A stretch of DNA of 64,000 bases from Bacteroidales bacterium UBA6397 (GTDB lineage Bacteria; Bacteroidota; Bacteroidia; Bacteroidales; UBA932), in contig DJQB01000038.1 of NCBI GenBank assembly GCA_002439875.1, positions 1-64,000 on the forward strand, written 5' to 3'. Within the stretch, counting starts at the first letter, position 1. Every line of letters starts with the position of its first letter. Below are positions 50,860-60,260 of this stretch, one piece after another. Under the pieces are notes generated by a model. That model did not search any database, was not told the origin of the DNA, and worked only from the letters and a program-made list of their open reading frames with translations. A program made the position numbers and the translations under genes.

Positions 50860-52074
50860 TTAAGCATCATGACGGAAAAGCAGCGAGCTGTCGCCGTAAC
50901 TCAGGAAGCGAAAACCATGACCAAGAGCATAGTCATAGATGGTCTTCCAATCGCCACCGACAAACGCGGAAATCAGTAGAATCAGGGTGCTTTCCGGCTG
51001 GTGGAAGTTAGTCACCAGTATGTCAACCAACCTGAAACGGAAGCCCGGCACTATGATGATCCGCGTGCCGACTTTCAGCTCATCAAGACCTTTCCCCTCC
51101 AGAAAGGCAATGACTGCATCCAAAGAATCTTCAATAGAATATTCATACTCACGCTCATAAGGGGCCCATTGGTCCACATCCTCAGGCTTACCTTTCTCGA
51201 TGCAGCTCACACCGACATAGTACAACGACTCAAGCGTGCGGACAGAGGTCGTGCCGACCGCTATCAGCTTGCCTTTATTGGCTCGGATGCGCTTGAGAAG
51301 GTCAAGAGAGACAACGAACGGCTCCCTGTGCATCGGATGATCAGCCACATCCGAGCTCTTGACAGGAAGGAAAGTGCCGGCTCCGACATGAAGGCAGACA
51401 TTCTCACAGTCAATGCCCTTTGCGGAGATACTGTCCAAGACGGACTGAGTGAAATGCAATCCTGCTGTAGGGGCTGCCACGGATCCACGAATATGTGCGT
51501 ACAGAGTCTGGTAGCGTTCAGTGTCAATAGATTCCGTCTCACGATTCAAATACGGAGGAATCGGGACAGTGCCGCACAGTTCAAGTACTCTGGAGAACGG
51601 GATGCCTCCCTCCCATAGAAACTCCACAATTCCCGTCTCACCATTACGCTCGACAAGGCTGACCTTCAATCCCATCGCGGTGATAACCTCATCACCATCA
51701 GGATTATACAAGAAAAGAACGTCATTCTTCCAGCGCTTGGCGTTTCCTATGACACACTTCCATCGGCAACGCTCCGTGGCGGCGAAAGCGGTGTTATATT
51801 CAGGAGGATCGATTGGCTCAAGACAGAAAATCTCTATGTGCGCGCCGGTTTCCCGCTGAAAATGTAGCCTCGCAGGCACAACCTTGGTGTCATTGAATAT
51901 CATAAGGGAGCCAGAAGGCAGGAGAGAGGGAATATCCTTGAATATATACTCGCTGACATTGCCGTCCTCATAGCGCAGAAGTTTTGAGGCGTCCCTCTCC
52001 GCAAGCGGATACTTCGCTATCAGCTCGTCAGGAAGATGGTAGTTGTAATCCTCAATTTTTATCGAAGGTATCAT
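50860..52074 (-). CDS. queA: S-adenosylmethionine:tRNA ribosyltransferase-isomerase
   Basis: Transfers the ribosyl part of SAM to preQ1-modified tRNA, giving epoxyqueuosine. The 404-residue protein has IKIEDYNYHLPDELIAKYPL at the start and the family motifs SLMIFNDTKVVPARL, GSVAAPTAGLHFTQ, CLHVGAGTFLPVKS and a C-terminal TNFHQPESTLILLISAF. ATG 52074 is chosen because the frame upstream (to 52128) covers the promoter. It has its own promoter and no obvious queuosine neighbours here. Confidence 0.95.
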   Translation of the reverse strand: MIPSIKIEDYNYHLPDELIAKYPLAERDASKLLRYEDGNVSEYIFKDIPSLLPSGSLMIFNDTKVVPARLHFQRETGAHIEIFCLEPIDPPEYNTAFAATERCRWKCVIGNAKRWKNDVLFLYNPDGDEVITAMGLKVSLVERNGETGIVEFLWEGGIPFSRVLELCGTVPIPPYLNRETESIDTERYQTLYAHIRGSVAAPTAGLHFTQSVLDSISAKGIDCENVCLHVGAGTFLPVKSSDVADHPMHREPFVVSLDLLKRIRANKGKLIAVGTTSVRTLESLYYVGVSCIEKGKPEDVDQWAPYEREYEYSIEDSLDAVIAFLEGKGLDELKVGTRIIIVPGFRFRLVDILVTNFHQPESTLILLISAFVGGDWKTIYDYALGHGFRFLSYGDSSLLFRHDA

Positions 52075-52488
52075 CTCGTTGAGATTTAAAATTCCATACA
52101 AAGTTAACCTAACTATAAGAAATATCAAATTCTCGAATAGGTCCGTTATCTAAACATTTTAGTATCCAAATTTGATTTACATATCTAAATTTAATAGTAA
52201 TATTTGTAAACTACAAGCAATTTTATAACTCTGGTTAAATATGTATAATAAGGAATTTTTATCGAATGCGAATTTCATAAGTAATTTTGTCAATATTAGA
52301 TATTTATCTAGACTTAAATAAATTATTGATTTAAGTTAGGGCGTAAACTTTCACCGCAAGTAGATATTTCACAAAAATCATAGAAATAGATTCTCGCTCA
52401 ACTTATTAATAACAAATAATTTATTATAGTTTAGCTACATTAGTTTCTAATTAAGTTACGCTTTTCCCCTAATCCATTTTACTTTTGT
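52075..52488. other. AT-rich intergenic stretch
   Basis: About 410 bases without a gene. The queA promoter occupies 52099-52129. Beyond it the sequence is very AT-rich, with many short A/T runs and no ORF, repeat or RNA that I recognise. Confidence 0.5.
52099..52129 (-). promoter_or_regulatory. queA promoter
   Basis: Minus-strand TTTG (52129-52126), 19 bases, TAACTTTG (52106-52099). The transcription start is expected near 52092, about 18 nt before the ATG. Confidence 0.65.
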
Positions 52489-52535
52489 AACACCGAGTTT
52501 GGTGTTGATTTTTACATCCGATTGTGTTAATTTTG
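52489..52535 (+). promoter_or_regulatory. Promoter and candidate operator of the XRE regulator
   Basis: TTG (52505-52507), 20 bases, TAATTTTG (52528-52535) form the promoter. The inverted repeat AACACC-N6-GGTGTT (52489-52506) overlaps the -33 element, an ideal site for repression. Autoregulation by the downstream HTH protein is an inference. Confidence 0.5.
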
Positions 52536-52554
52536 TATACAAATCACATTTGTA

Positions 52555-52989
52555 ATGAAAAACAGATTGCAAAGATTTTTGGACGCTGAGAACATCACAC
52601 AGTCACAACTGGCGGAAAAACTGGGGGTGGCCAAGGCCAGCATATCGCATATTCTTGCTGGCAGGAACAAACCAGGGTTTGACTTCATTCAGAGCATAGC
52701 GCAGTGCTACCCTGATTTGAATCTTGATTGGCTGATAGCAGGCAAAGGGAAAATGTTTAAATCCCAGACCATACAACCGGCCATGGAGTTGCCTATGCCT
52801 ACCAATATTAAAGAAAGCGGCCAATTATTCGATTCTCAAGAGCCTGGTCTGTTCCCAGAAATGACGGAACAGCCTGAACATCAAATCCAAACAGGACAAG
52901 TCTCCCCTGCCGGATCCAAACCTGTTCAACCAAGGATATCGAAGATTCTGGTTTTCTATGACAACGGGACATTCAAAGAGATAGATTGA
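52555..52989 (+). CDS. XRE-family helix-turn-helix regulator
   Basis: A 144-residue protein. An N-terminal Cro/CI-type HTH spans residues 1-65 (ITQSQLAEKLGVAKASISHILAGRNKPG), followed by DWLIAGKGKMF, a phrase common in Bacteroidota XRE proteins. The remaining 75 residues are Pro/Gln-rich and look disordered, ending in a short hydrophobic strand (KILVFYDNGTFKEID). No peptidase or ligand domain is seen. The target is unknown; the palindrome over its own promoter is the best candidate site. Confidence 0.85.
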   Translation: MKNRLQRFLDAENITQSQLAEKLGVAKASISHILAGRNKPGFDFIQSIAQCYPDLNLDWLIAGKGKMFKSQTIQPAMELPMPTNIKESGQLFDSQEPGLFPEMTEQPEHQIQTGQVSPAGSKPVQPRISKILVFYDNGTFKEID

Positions 52990-53034
52990 CAGTATATTTC
53001 GAGGAAATCCTTTCAACGTTCTGATGTTTTTGTC

Positions 53035-53042
53035 TAAATTTG
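53035..53042 (+). promoter_or_regulatory. -7 box for pyrD
   Basis: TAAATTTG (53035-53042), with the start codon about 45 nt beyond the expected transcription start. No clear -33 TTG. Confidence 0.35.
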
Positions 53043-53093
53043 TTGTCATTAACTGGAGGGCGGAATATATAACGCGACACTGGTAAAGCATCA

Positions 53094-54149
53094 ATGAATA
53101 TGTACAGACAGTTCATAAGGCCAATCTTATTCAAATTTCCACCGGAAACGGCACATGATCTCACATTCAAAGGGCTTAAGTTTCTTCGGCATATTCCTTT
53201 TGCGGGAAGGCTGTTGAAGCTGATTTACAGCCACAAGACTCCGTCACTGTCAAGGAACGTGTTTGGGATCGACTTCCCGTCTCCGCTCGGTCTTGCGGCC
53301 GGCTTGGACAAGAATGGAGAATTGTACAACGAACTCTCGTGGTTCGGCTTCTCATTCATAGAGATCGGCTCCCTTACCCCGGAAGCCCAGCCTGGTAATC
53401 CGAAACCGCGTCTGTTCCGGCTTCCGCAGGACAATGCCATCATCAACCGGATGGGAATCAATAACAAAGGGATACGAAACGCAATCCAGAATATTCAAAA
53501 AGACCCTCCGAAAACAATACTTGCAGCAAGTATAGCAAAGAACAGCACAAGCGCGTCTGACGAGGACACAATAGCCGACTACAAGAAAGGCTTCTCTTTC
53601 ATGTACGACTTTGTGGACATGTTCACCATCAATGTCTCTTGTCCTAATGTTCATGGTCTCCAGAGCCTTCAGGACGTTTCCTACCTTTCAGACATACTCG
53701 ATCCGCTGCTTGACCTTAGGATCTGCTACGACACTTACAAGCCGATTCTGGTCAAAGTCTCTCCAGACATACCATCCGAGGAGTTGGACGAGATACTGAA
53801 ATACTGCATGCAATCCGGGATTGACGGAATCGTGGCCGGTAACACAACAAGATCACGTGACGGGCTTAAGACTGACAAGGCAAGAATTGAGAGGATTGGA
53901 AACGGTGGACTCTCCGGGGCACCTTTGTACGAGAAGAGCCTCGCTATGGTCAAGCATATTCATCAGTTCACGTCCGGCAGGCTGCCAGTGGTTGGGGTGG
54001 GAGGAATAATGTCGCCGGAACAGGCAAAGGAAATGCTTGAAGCAGGAGCTAGCCTGATTGAGATTTACACAGGGTTCATATACGAAGGACCTTCATTGGT
54101 GAAAAAAATCAATAAATACTTGGAAGCCACTCTCCAAAATAAAAACTAA
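53094..54149 (+). CDS. pyrD: Dihydroorotate dehydrogenase, class 2-like
   Basis: Oxidises dihydroorotate to orotate in pyrimidine synthesis. A 351-residue FMN barrel with the N-terminal helical extension (1-45) that class 2 enzymes use to meet quinones at the membrane. FMN and substrate motifs are present: GLAAGLDKNGE, EIGSLTPEAQPGNPKPR, INRMGINNKG and VGVGGIMSPEQA. Position 183 in the NVSCPN loop is Cys; class 2 enzymes such as E. coli PyrD have Ser as the base there, while class 1 enzymes have Cys. It is followed 6 bases later by cinA. Confidence 0.9.
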   Translation: MNMYRQFIRPILFKFPPETAHDLTFKGLKFLRHIPFAGRLLKLIYSHKTPSLSRNVFGIDFPSPLGLAAGLDKNGELYNELSWFGFSFIEIGSLTPEAQPGNPKPRLFRLPQDNAIINRMGINNKGIRNAIQNIQKDPPKTILAASIAKNSTSASDEDTIADYKKGFSFMYDFVDMFTINVSCPNVHGLQSLQDVSYLSDILDPLLDLRICYDTYKPILVKVSPDIPSEELDEILKYCMQSGIDGIVAGNTTRSRDGLKTDKARIERIGNGGLSGAPLYEKSLAMVKHIHQFTSGRLPVVGVGGIMSPEQAKEMLEAGASLIEIYTGFIYEGPSLVKKINKYLEATLQNKN

Positions 54150-54155
54150 CGGAAT

Positions 54156-55424
54156 ATGACAAATGCATCAATCTGCACTATCGGGGATGAGATTCTGATC
54201 GGCCAGATAGTAGATACTAATTCATCACAAATATCATGCGCTCTCGAGGAAATCGGAGTGAAAGTTACCCGCATGCTTTCTTTCGGAGACAACCATACCG
54301 AGATTGTCAATAATTTAACGAATGAACTTACTCATAATGAAATAGTCATCTCAACCGGAGGCCTTGGCCCAACCAAGGACGACATCACGAAAGCAGCGCT
54401 GGCTGAGATTTCAGGAAGCAAAGGCTATGTTACCAACAAAGGGCAACTGAAAATGGTCCACGAGATTCTTCACGCCAGAGGTCTCGATGTCCTGGACATC
54501 AACAAGGCTCAGGCTCTCGTTCCTGACACTTGCGAAGTTATTGTCAACCACCTTGGCACGGCACCGATTATGGTGTTCCGCTTTCCGCGGGAAAGGTTCG
54601 GTCACGCTGCTACTCTCTATGCCCTTCCAGGGGTCCCGTTCGAGGCCATCGGAGCTATTCCGGATGTTATCAAAGATGTGAAAGATCACAACGACCTTAC
54701 TGACATATTCCATAAGTGTGTGATGGTCTTTGGCTTGGCAGAATCTGCCCTTTCCAGGGAAATCGAATCTTGGGAAGACAGTCTGCCGAAGGACATGCAC
54801 CTTGCCTACCTTCCAAATCCATTGACAGGAGTACGTCTCAGGCTATCCATCTACGGAGGTTCGAAAGATGAGGAGGAAAGACGTATAGACGGAGCCTTCG
54901 CGCGACTGAAGCCGATTCTGGGGGACAAGATATATTCATACAAAGACGACACCTTGGAGAATGCCGTAGGGGCACTGCTGCGTGGCACGGGAATGACCCT
55001 CAGCGCAGCGGAATCCTGCACCGGCGGCAAGATTTCTTCATTGATCACCTCCGTTCCCGGGGCTTCTGAATATTACCTCGGCTCCGTCACCTCCTACGCC
55101 ATAGCGATAAAGGAAAAAGTACTTGGCGTGCCTGATGCGACTATTTATGAATATGGAGTGGTGAGTTCCGAAGTGGCCACTGCCATGGCCGAAGGGGTAA
55201 GAAATTTAACCGGGAGTACCTACGCTGTTTCGACCACAGGATTGGCCGGCCCCGGAGGCGATGAGCACAACCCGGTAGGCACAGTATGGATAGGAATCGC
55301 TGGCCCAAACGGCACAAAATCGATAAACAAAGTCTATAAAAACGACAGAAAAAGAAATATAGAGAGATTTGCGGCCTCCGCGCTCGATGAACTCAGACTA
55401 TTCATCCTTAATGACCGTAAATAA
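54156..55424 (+). CDS. cinA: CinA family nicotinamide-nucleotide amidohydrolase
   Basis: A 422-residue two-domain protein. The N-terminal COG1058/MoCF-like domain (1-170, CTIGDEILIGQIVDTN, STGGLGPTKDD) has pyrophosphatase activity in relatives. The C-terminal CinA/PncC domain (about 265-420, AAESCTGGKISSLITSVPGAS, TTGLAGPGGD) deamidates NMN in NAD recycling. Length is standard. It follows pyrD by 6 bases and is probably co-transcribed. A perfect 20-bp-stem hairpin follows the stop. Confidence 0.93.
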   Translation: MTNASICTIGDEILIGQIVDTNSSQISCALEEIGVKVTRMLSFGDNHTEIVNNLTNELTHNEIVISTGGLGPTKDDITKAALAEISGSKGYVTNKGQLKMVHEILHARGLDVLDINKAQALVPDTCEVIVNHLGTAPIMVFRFPRERFGHAATLYALPGVPFEAIGAIPDVIKDVKDHNDLTDIFHKCVMVFGLAESALSREIESWEDSLPKDMHLAYLPNPLTGVRLRLSIYGGSKDEEERRIDGAFARLKPILGDKIYSYKDDTLENAVGALLRGTGMTLSAAESCTGGKISSLITSVPGASEYYLGSVTSYAIAIKEKVLGVPDATIYEYGVVSSEVATAMAEGVRNLTGSTYAVSTTGLAGPGGDEHNPVGTVWIGIAGPNGTKSINKVYKNDRKRNIERFAASALDELRLFILNDRK

Positions 55425-55437
55425 TTAGCAATCAATT

Positions 55438-55480
55438 GCGGTAACAGAAATGTTTATTCAATAAACATTTCTGTTACCGC
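55438..55480. terminator. Perfect 20-bp stem hairpin between cinA and dipeptidase
   Basis: The arm 55438-55457 (starting GCGGTAACAGAAATG) is perfectly complementary to 55461-55480, with a 3-nt loop TCA. An outer block TAATTAGC at 55422-55429 is also complementary to GCTAATTA at 55479-55486. It lies between convergent genes and probably ends both transcripts, though T-tracts are modest. Confidence 0.5.
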
Positions 55481-55502
55481 TAATTATATTGCCTTTGAGC
55501 GA

Positions 55503-56585
55503 TTATTTATCAGCCTTTTCGCTCACTTCATTGAAAACTCTGAGGAAATTCCTGCCAGCCACCTTTTCAATCTGGCCATCGGTATATCCTCTTCGAGACA
55601 TCTCATCAAAGATCACTCTGATTTTTGAGACATTTTCAAGTCCTACCGGTGTTACCTCAATCCCATCAAAGTCAGAACCTATTCCCACACTGTCAATGCC
55701 GGCGACTTTCACTGCATGGTCTATGTGATCCACTACATCTTTATAAGAAGGTCTCGGCAGAGCCGCCATCTCATCCTGAACGGCATTCCATGCGGCAGCC
55801 TTTACCGGGTTCAATGGATCACTGATCCAATCCTGCTCCGTCCAACTCTTCGATTCGAGGCCGGAATCCGACAAAGTCTTAGCGAACGCATCCGAAAGAA
55901 ACACAGGATAGAAATTGATTTGGATGACACCGCCCTTGTCAGCGAGAGACCTGAGCATCTGATCGGACATATTCCTTCTATGATGTGCTAACGCACGGCA
56001 GCAAGAATGAGTGGAGACGATTGGAGACTTGGAACACCTGAGCACATCGTAGAATGTCTCGTCCGAAGCATGGGCGATGTCAATGATCATTCCGAGACGA
56101 TTCATTTCCGCTACCACTTCCCTGCCAAACGGGCTTAATCCGTGCCAGCGTTGCCCTTGAGCGGCAGAGTCCGCGATTTCATTGTCCGCATTGTGTGTCA
56201 AGGTAATATATCGGACACCAAGACGATGGAATACACGAAGGAGAGAAAGGGATTTCTGAATCGGCGCACCATTTTCCATGCCGATGAATATCGAGACAAG
56301 TCCCTTGGACTTGTTGCGCAGAGCATCTTCCGGAGACATTGCAAGCGCTGCTTGATCAGGATTAGCACCGACCTGATCATAAACTTTTCCAATCATCTCC
56401 AAGGCATGACGCGTGGATGCATCAGGAGTCATGTCCGCAGAAGTGTACAAGGCAAAGAATGAAGCGTCAACCCCACCGGTCTTAAGCTTCGGCAGATCGA
56501 CATGCCCCCTTTCATTGTCTATTCCGATGTCGCGCCCCCTCATCATCATCGTCGGGGTGTCGCAATGAGAATCAAGTACGAACAT
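55503..56585 (-). CDS. Membrane-dipeptidase-type peptidase M19
   Basis: Zinc dipeptidase of 360 residues related to renal dipeptidase. Metal and active-site motifs are visible: DSHCDTP (residues 5-11), the bridging Glu in FIGMENGAPI, His in THNADN, STHSCCRAL with zinc His, and IGSDFDG for substrate. No signal peptide, so cytosolic, unlike the mammalian membrane enzyme. The substrate is probably dipeptides, possibly with D-residues from cell-wall turnover. It is the last gene of a long operon and overlaps the GIN-domain gene by one base. Confidence 0.9.
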   Translation of the reverse strand: MFVLDSHCDTPTMMMRGRDIGIDNERGHVDLPKLKTGGVDASFFALYTSADMTPDASTRHALEMIGKVYDQVGANPDQAALAMSPEDALRNKSKGLVSIFIGMENGAPIQKSLSLLRVFHRLGVRYITLTHNADNEIADSAAQGQRWHGLSPFGREVVAEMNRLGMIIDIAHASDETFYDVLRCSKSPIVSTHSCCRALAHHRRNMSDQMLRSLADKGGVIQINFYPVFLSDAFAKTLSDSGLESKSWTEQDWISDPLNPVKAAAWNAVQDEMAALPRPSYKDVVDHIDHAVKVAGIDSVGIGSDFDGIEVTPVGLENVSKIRVIFDEMSRRGYTDGQIEKVAGRNFLRVFNEVSEKADK

Positions 56586-57490
56586 TACTGACGAGTGACT
56601 GAGGCGTTCTGAATCTTCACTATCTTGATTAGTGGATCACCTGAGTAGCAGACACTCGCCCCCTTGCCAAGGTCAAGAGACAGATTCTGGCCAGGTGTCA
56701 CGGTCAGTTCTGCCCCGTCAAGCGAGACATTCACATCATTCACACTCATCGTCACAGCGTCAATCTTTGACGAACCTCCTTTGCCAGTGACAGCCAATGT
56801 GTTTGCCTTTCCGGAGAGGGAGAGCCTCGCGCTGCCTGCCGTGCAGACTGACGCAGTCTCACATTGCCCATTGATGGCAAGGTCGGCAGAACCGGAATTG
56901 TTGACTTCAAGAGTCTTGGCTGAATATTCAAGAACTACGCTGGCGCTTCCGTCGGCATTGACGGTGACTTTGTCCAGCGTCTTGACATTAAAGGTAGACA
57001 ACTTAGACTTTTTGTTGACGGAGATCACCGCCGAGTTTGCGTTGACATTCAGATTTGTTATGCTTGATGACCCGGTAAGACTCAGTTTAAAATCATTTGA
57101 GTTCAGACTACTACTGGAAGAAAAAGTGCAATTATCATTCAATGTAATAGCATTAAGCACCGGAACATAAACTGTGGCTTCAAGTACAGGTCCATCCGAG
57201 TTCTTACCCTTGAATGATTTCTTTACTTCTTTCGGAACTGATTTCTCATCTATGCCAATGTACAATGTTCCGGCTTTCACATAGCATTGGATGTAGCTCT
57301 CAAGAGCATCGCTTACCTTAAACTTTGCATTGTACCCATCTCTCTCTATCATCGTGACATTGAATCCGTCTGAAACGGAGATGGCATCGAACTCGGAATA
57401 CTCATGCTCGATAGTCCGTGTCTGCGCCACGGAAAGAGCCGATGTTAAAGTTACAATAACGATAGCGGTAAACAAAGGTCTGATATTCAT
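56585..57490 (-). CDS. GIN-domain (DUF2807) secreted protein
   Basis: A 301-residue protein with a signal peptide (about 1-22, ending ALSVAQ) and a beta-helix-like GIN domain covering the rest. It begins with the phrase EFDAISVSDGFNVTMIERDG and continues as repeated short strands rich in Ser, Asn, Thr and Val (SSSSSLNSNDFKLSLTGSSS). Such proteins are common in Bacteroidota and are placed in the periplasm or at the surface; their function is unknown. It lies 23 bases after the ABC-F gene and is translationally joined to the dipeptidase gene. Confidence 0.8.
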   Translation of the reverse strand: MNIRPLFTAIVIVTLTSALSVAQTRTIEHEYSEFDAISVSDGFNVTMIERDGYNAKFKVSDALESYIQCYVKAGTLYIGIDEKSVPKEVKKSFKGKNSDGPVLEATVYVPVLNAITLNDNCTFSSSSSLNSNDFKLSLTGSSSITNLNVNANSAVISVNKKSKLSTFNVKTLDKVTVNADGSASVVLEYSAKTLEVNNSGSADLAINGQCETASVCTAGSARLSLSGKANTLAVTGKGGSSKIDAVTMSVNDVNVSLDGAELTVTPGQNLSLDLGKGASVCYSGDPLIKIVKIQNASVTRQ

Positions 57491-57513
57491 TTGGCTTAAA
57501 TATTAAAGATTTT

Positions 57514-59472
57514 CTAATTATCCAACTTCCCCATCAGGGACTCCCATTCCGCCGTCTTGTGGTCAAGCTCGCGTTTGTCCTCAAGGTAGGTTCTAGTAAG
57601 CTCCATGATGTCGTCTCCAGTTCCTGGATTGGAGAGAATCCTTTCGATGTCCTTCATCCTCGCCTCCACCTTGCCGATCTCAGACTCGAGGAACTCCACC
57701 CTGTGACGTATTCTGCGTATTTCCTTTGAATCGTTTCTCCTTTGCTCGAATTTCTTCTGGGCAATATCCTTTTTCGAGGCGGGACTCTCTACGGTCTCAA
57801 TGACTTTGGCATCGGCCGCGTCCACTTTGGGAGCAAAACGTCTCTCAAGTTCCTGCAGGTTCTCTATCTTCCTCTCCTCCAAGAAGTCATGCACGCTTCC
57901 AAGATGTTCCTTGACCTTCCCGTCACGGAATTCGTACATCTTGTCGACCAGCCCTTCAAGGAAGTCACGGTCGTGTGAGACCACAATCAGCGTACCATCG
58001 TAAGCTTTCAAGGCCTGCTTAAGGATGTCCTTGGACTTGATGTCCATATGGTTTGTCGGCTCGTCAAGCGCCAGCACGTTGTATGGCTGAAGCATGAATT
58101 TAGCCATCCCTAGACGCGCGCGCTCTCCACCAGAAAGGACGCTTACCTTCTTATCGATGTCCTCACCACGGAACAGGAACTGCGCAAGGATGTCACGAAG
58201 TTTGTTTCGGACATCTCCTACTGCTATGTTGTCAAGTGTCTCCCAAACTGTAAGATTTGGATCAAGGATATCCTCTTGATTCTGTGCATAATACCCAATA
58301 GAAACATTGTAGCCGATCTTGGCCTCTCCACTGATAGGCTGCAACTCTCCCGTTATCACACGCATAAGCGTGGTCTTTCCCTCACCGTTACGTCCGATCA
58401 AGGCCACCTTCTCTCCCCTCCTAACCTCAATATCGGCGTTTTTGAAAACAACCTTATCCGGATATCCTACTGTCAGATCCTTGCCTTTGAAAACAATGTC
58501 TCCGGAACGTGGAGCCGGGGGGAATTTTACAGTAAGCGTGACGTTATCCGTCTCGTCAATCTCCACTCTTTCAAGCTTTTCAAGCTGTTTGATGCGGGAC
58601 TGAACCTGATTGGACTTGGTCGGCTTGTAGCGGAAGCGGTTGATGAAATCCTCAGTCTTCTCGATCATCTTCTGCTGGTTCTCGTAAGCCGCCAACTGCT
58701 GAGCAAGCCTTTCCTTCCGCAATTCGACATACTTGCTGTACGGAACCTTGTAGTCATGAATATGACCGAGCATGATCTCGACAGTACGGTTTGTGACGTT
58801 GTCCAGGAACCGCCTGTCGTGGGAAACAAGCAGCAAGGAGCCGCGGTGACCTTTAAGATAATCCTCAAGCCATTCGATTGACTCGATGTCAAGGTGGTTG
58901 GTAGGCTCGTCCAAAAGCAGGACATCAGGTTCTGACAACAGGATCTTCGCCAGTTCGATGCGCATATTCCAACCCTGGCTGAAAGTCTCGGTTCTTCTCC
59001 CAAAATCCTCATCTTTGAATCCCAATCCAAGAAGGGTCTTCTGAGCCATCACCTCAGGAGGCTCCGACTGGCTCATCGCCATCGCATCAGTAAGATCATT
59101 AAGGCGGTTGATTAGCGAGAGATATTCATTAGACTCGTAATCAGTCCTTTCCGCCAACTGGGAGTTCACACTGTCGAGTTCCGTCTGGATCTCTGTGATG
59201 TGGTCAAATGCGGTCAAGGTCTCCTCCATCACGGTTCTCCCTTTGTGATGCTCCATGATTTGGGGAAGATAACCGATGCGCAGGTCATGGGGTTTGTCAA
59301 TGCTTCCTGAAGTCGGAATCTGAAGGCCGCATATCAGTTTCATGATCGTGGACTTCCCCGCTCCGTTCTTGCCCACAAGCCCTATCTTGTCCTTCTCACT
59401 GATGTGAAAATCGATGTTATCCAATAAAGTGTAGCCGCCATAGGCCACTGTCAACCCATTGATTGAAATCAT
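57514..59472 (-). CDS. ABC-F family ribosome-associated ATPase
   Basis: A soluble 652-residue protein with two ABC domains and no membrane segment. P-loops GLVGKNGAGKST (near 33) and ALIGRNGEGKTT (near 355); signatures FSQGWNMRIELAK (degenerate) and LSGGERARLGMAK; LLLDEPTNHLD in the first and ALDEPTNHMD in the second. The inter-domain linker is long and charged, and the C-terminus is a coiled coil (about 560-650) like Uup. ABC-F proteins act on the ribosomal E site, aiding translation or drug resistance. Its ATG overlaps the tatC stop by 4 bases. Confidence 0.92.
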   Translation of the reverse strand: MISINGLTVAYGGYTLLDNIDFHISEKDKIGLVGKNGAGKSTIMKLICGLQIPTSGSIDKPHDLRIGYLPQIMEHHKGRTVMEETLTAFDHITEIQTELDSVNSQLAERTDYESNEYLSLINRLNDLTDAMAMSQSEPPEVMAQKTLLGLGFKDEDFGRRTETFSQGWNMRIELAKILLSEPDVLLLDEPTNHLDIESIEWLEDYLKGHRGSLLLVSHDRRFLDNVTNRTVEIMLGHIHDYKVPYSKYVELRKERLAQQLAAYENQQKMIEKTEDFINRFRYKPTKSNQVQSRIKQLEKLERVEIDETDNVTLTVKFPPAPRSGDIVFKGKDLTVGYPDKVVFKNADIEVRRGEKVALIGRNGEGKTTLMRVITGELQPISGEAKIGYNVSIGYYAQNQEDILDPNLTVWETLDNIAVGDVRNKLRDILAQFLFRGEDIDKKVSVLSGGERARLGMAKFMLQPYNVLALDEPTNHMDIKSKDILKQALKAYDGTLIVVSHDRDFLEGLVDKMYEFRDGKVKEHLGSVHDFLEERKIENLQELERRFAPKVDAADAKVIETVESPASKKDIAQKKFEQRRNDSKEIRRIRHRVEFLESEIGKVEARMKDIERILSNPGTGDDIMELTRTYLEDKRELDHKTAEWESLMGKLDN

Positions 59473-60260
59473 TTCTTAGCCTCCTCATTAATCTCTTCCA
59501 CCTCGTCTTCAGGTGGAGCCGGCTTGCAACACATCACGCAGACCTCATACAAGATAAGAAGCGGAGCCGCAGCGATCAGCATGGACATCGGGTCAGCCGG
59601 GGTGATGATGGCAGCAATGCAGAGAATCACAACGATGGCATGCCTGCGATATTTTATCAGGGTATTTCTGGTGACTATCCCAAGTTTCGATAGGATCACA
59701 ACCACGATAGGAAACTCAAACACAATTCCAAACGCCAATACAGTTGAAGTAAACATTGAAATGTATGAAGTCAAAGATATTGTGTTCATCACCTCGTCAC
59801 TGATCTTGTAGCCCATGAAAAAGTTAAGCGAGATCGGCACGATAAGATAATAACCGATCACAAGCCCAAGATAGAAAAGAAACGAGGCCGAGAAAAAAGC
59901 CCCTCTGACCGCGCGTTTTTCATTCCTATAGAGAGCCGGTGCGATGAACTTCCATATTTCGAAACAAATGTAAGGGAAGGAAAGGATGAATCCCAGTTCA
60001 AACGCGACACGAAGATGGACAAAGAATTGCGCTGAAATCTCCAGATTGACCAGGGACATCTGGATGTCGCCCATCTTCAACCATCTGTAAATGAAGAAGT
60101 CGCTTCGAGTCGGAGCCAAAATGATGTCATCGAAGACCAGTGACTTGAAGCAGAAGACAATGACACTGACAAGCGTAATGACAAGCACTGAGCGGAACAA
60201 AGTTCCCCTCAGCACCTCAAGATGGTCCCAAAAGGACATCTCAGCGTCTCCGGCCGCCAT
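59469..60260 (-). CDS. tatC: Sec-independent translocase subunit TatC
   Basis: Inner-membrane receptor of the twin-arginine pathway, 263 residues, six membrane helices. The family N-terminus is present (MSFWDHLEVLRGTLFRS), along with the periplasmic loop FELGFILSFPYICFEIWKFIAPALYRNEKR containing the conserved Pro and Glu. An acidic tail (PPEDEVEEINEEAK) ends the protein. The ATG overlaps the tatA stop by one base, so the two components are made together. Confidence 0.94.
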   Translation of the reverse strand: MAAGDAEMSFWDHLEVLRGTLFRSVLVITLVSVIVFCFKSLVFDDIILAPTRSDFFIYRWLKMGDIQMSLVNLEISAQFFVHLRVAFELGFILSFPYICFEIWKFIAPALYRNEKRAVRGAFFSASFLFYLGLVIGYYLIVPISLNFFMGYKISDEVMNTISLTSYISMFTSTVLAFGIVFEFPIVVVILSKLGIVTRNTLIKYRRHAIVVILCIAAIITPADPMSMLIAAAPLLILYEVCVMCCKPAPPEDEVEEINEEAKK

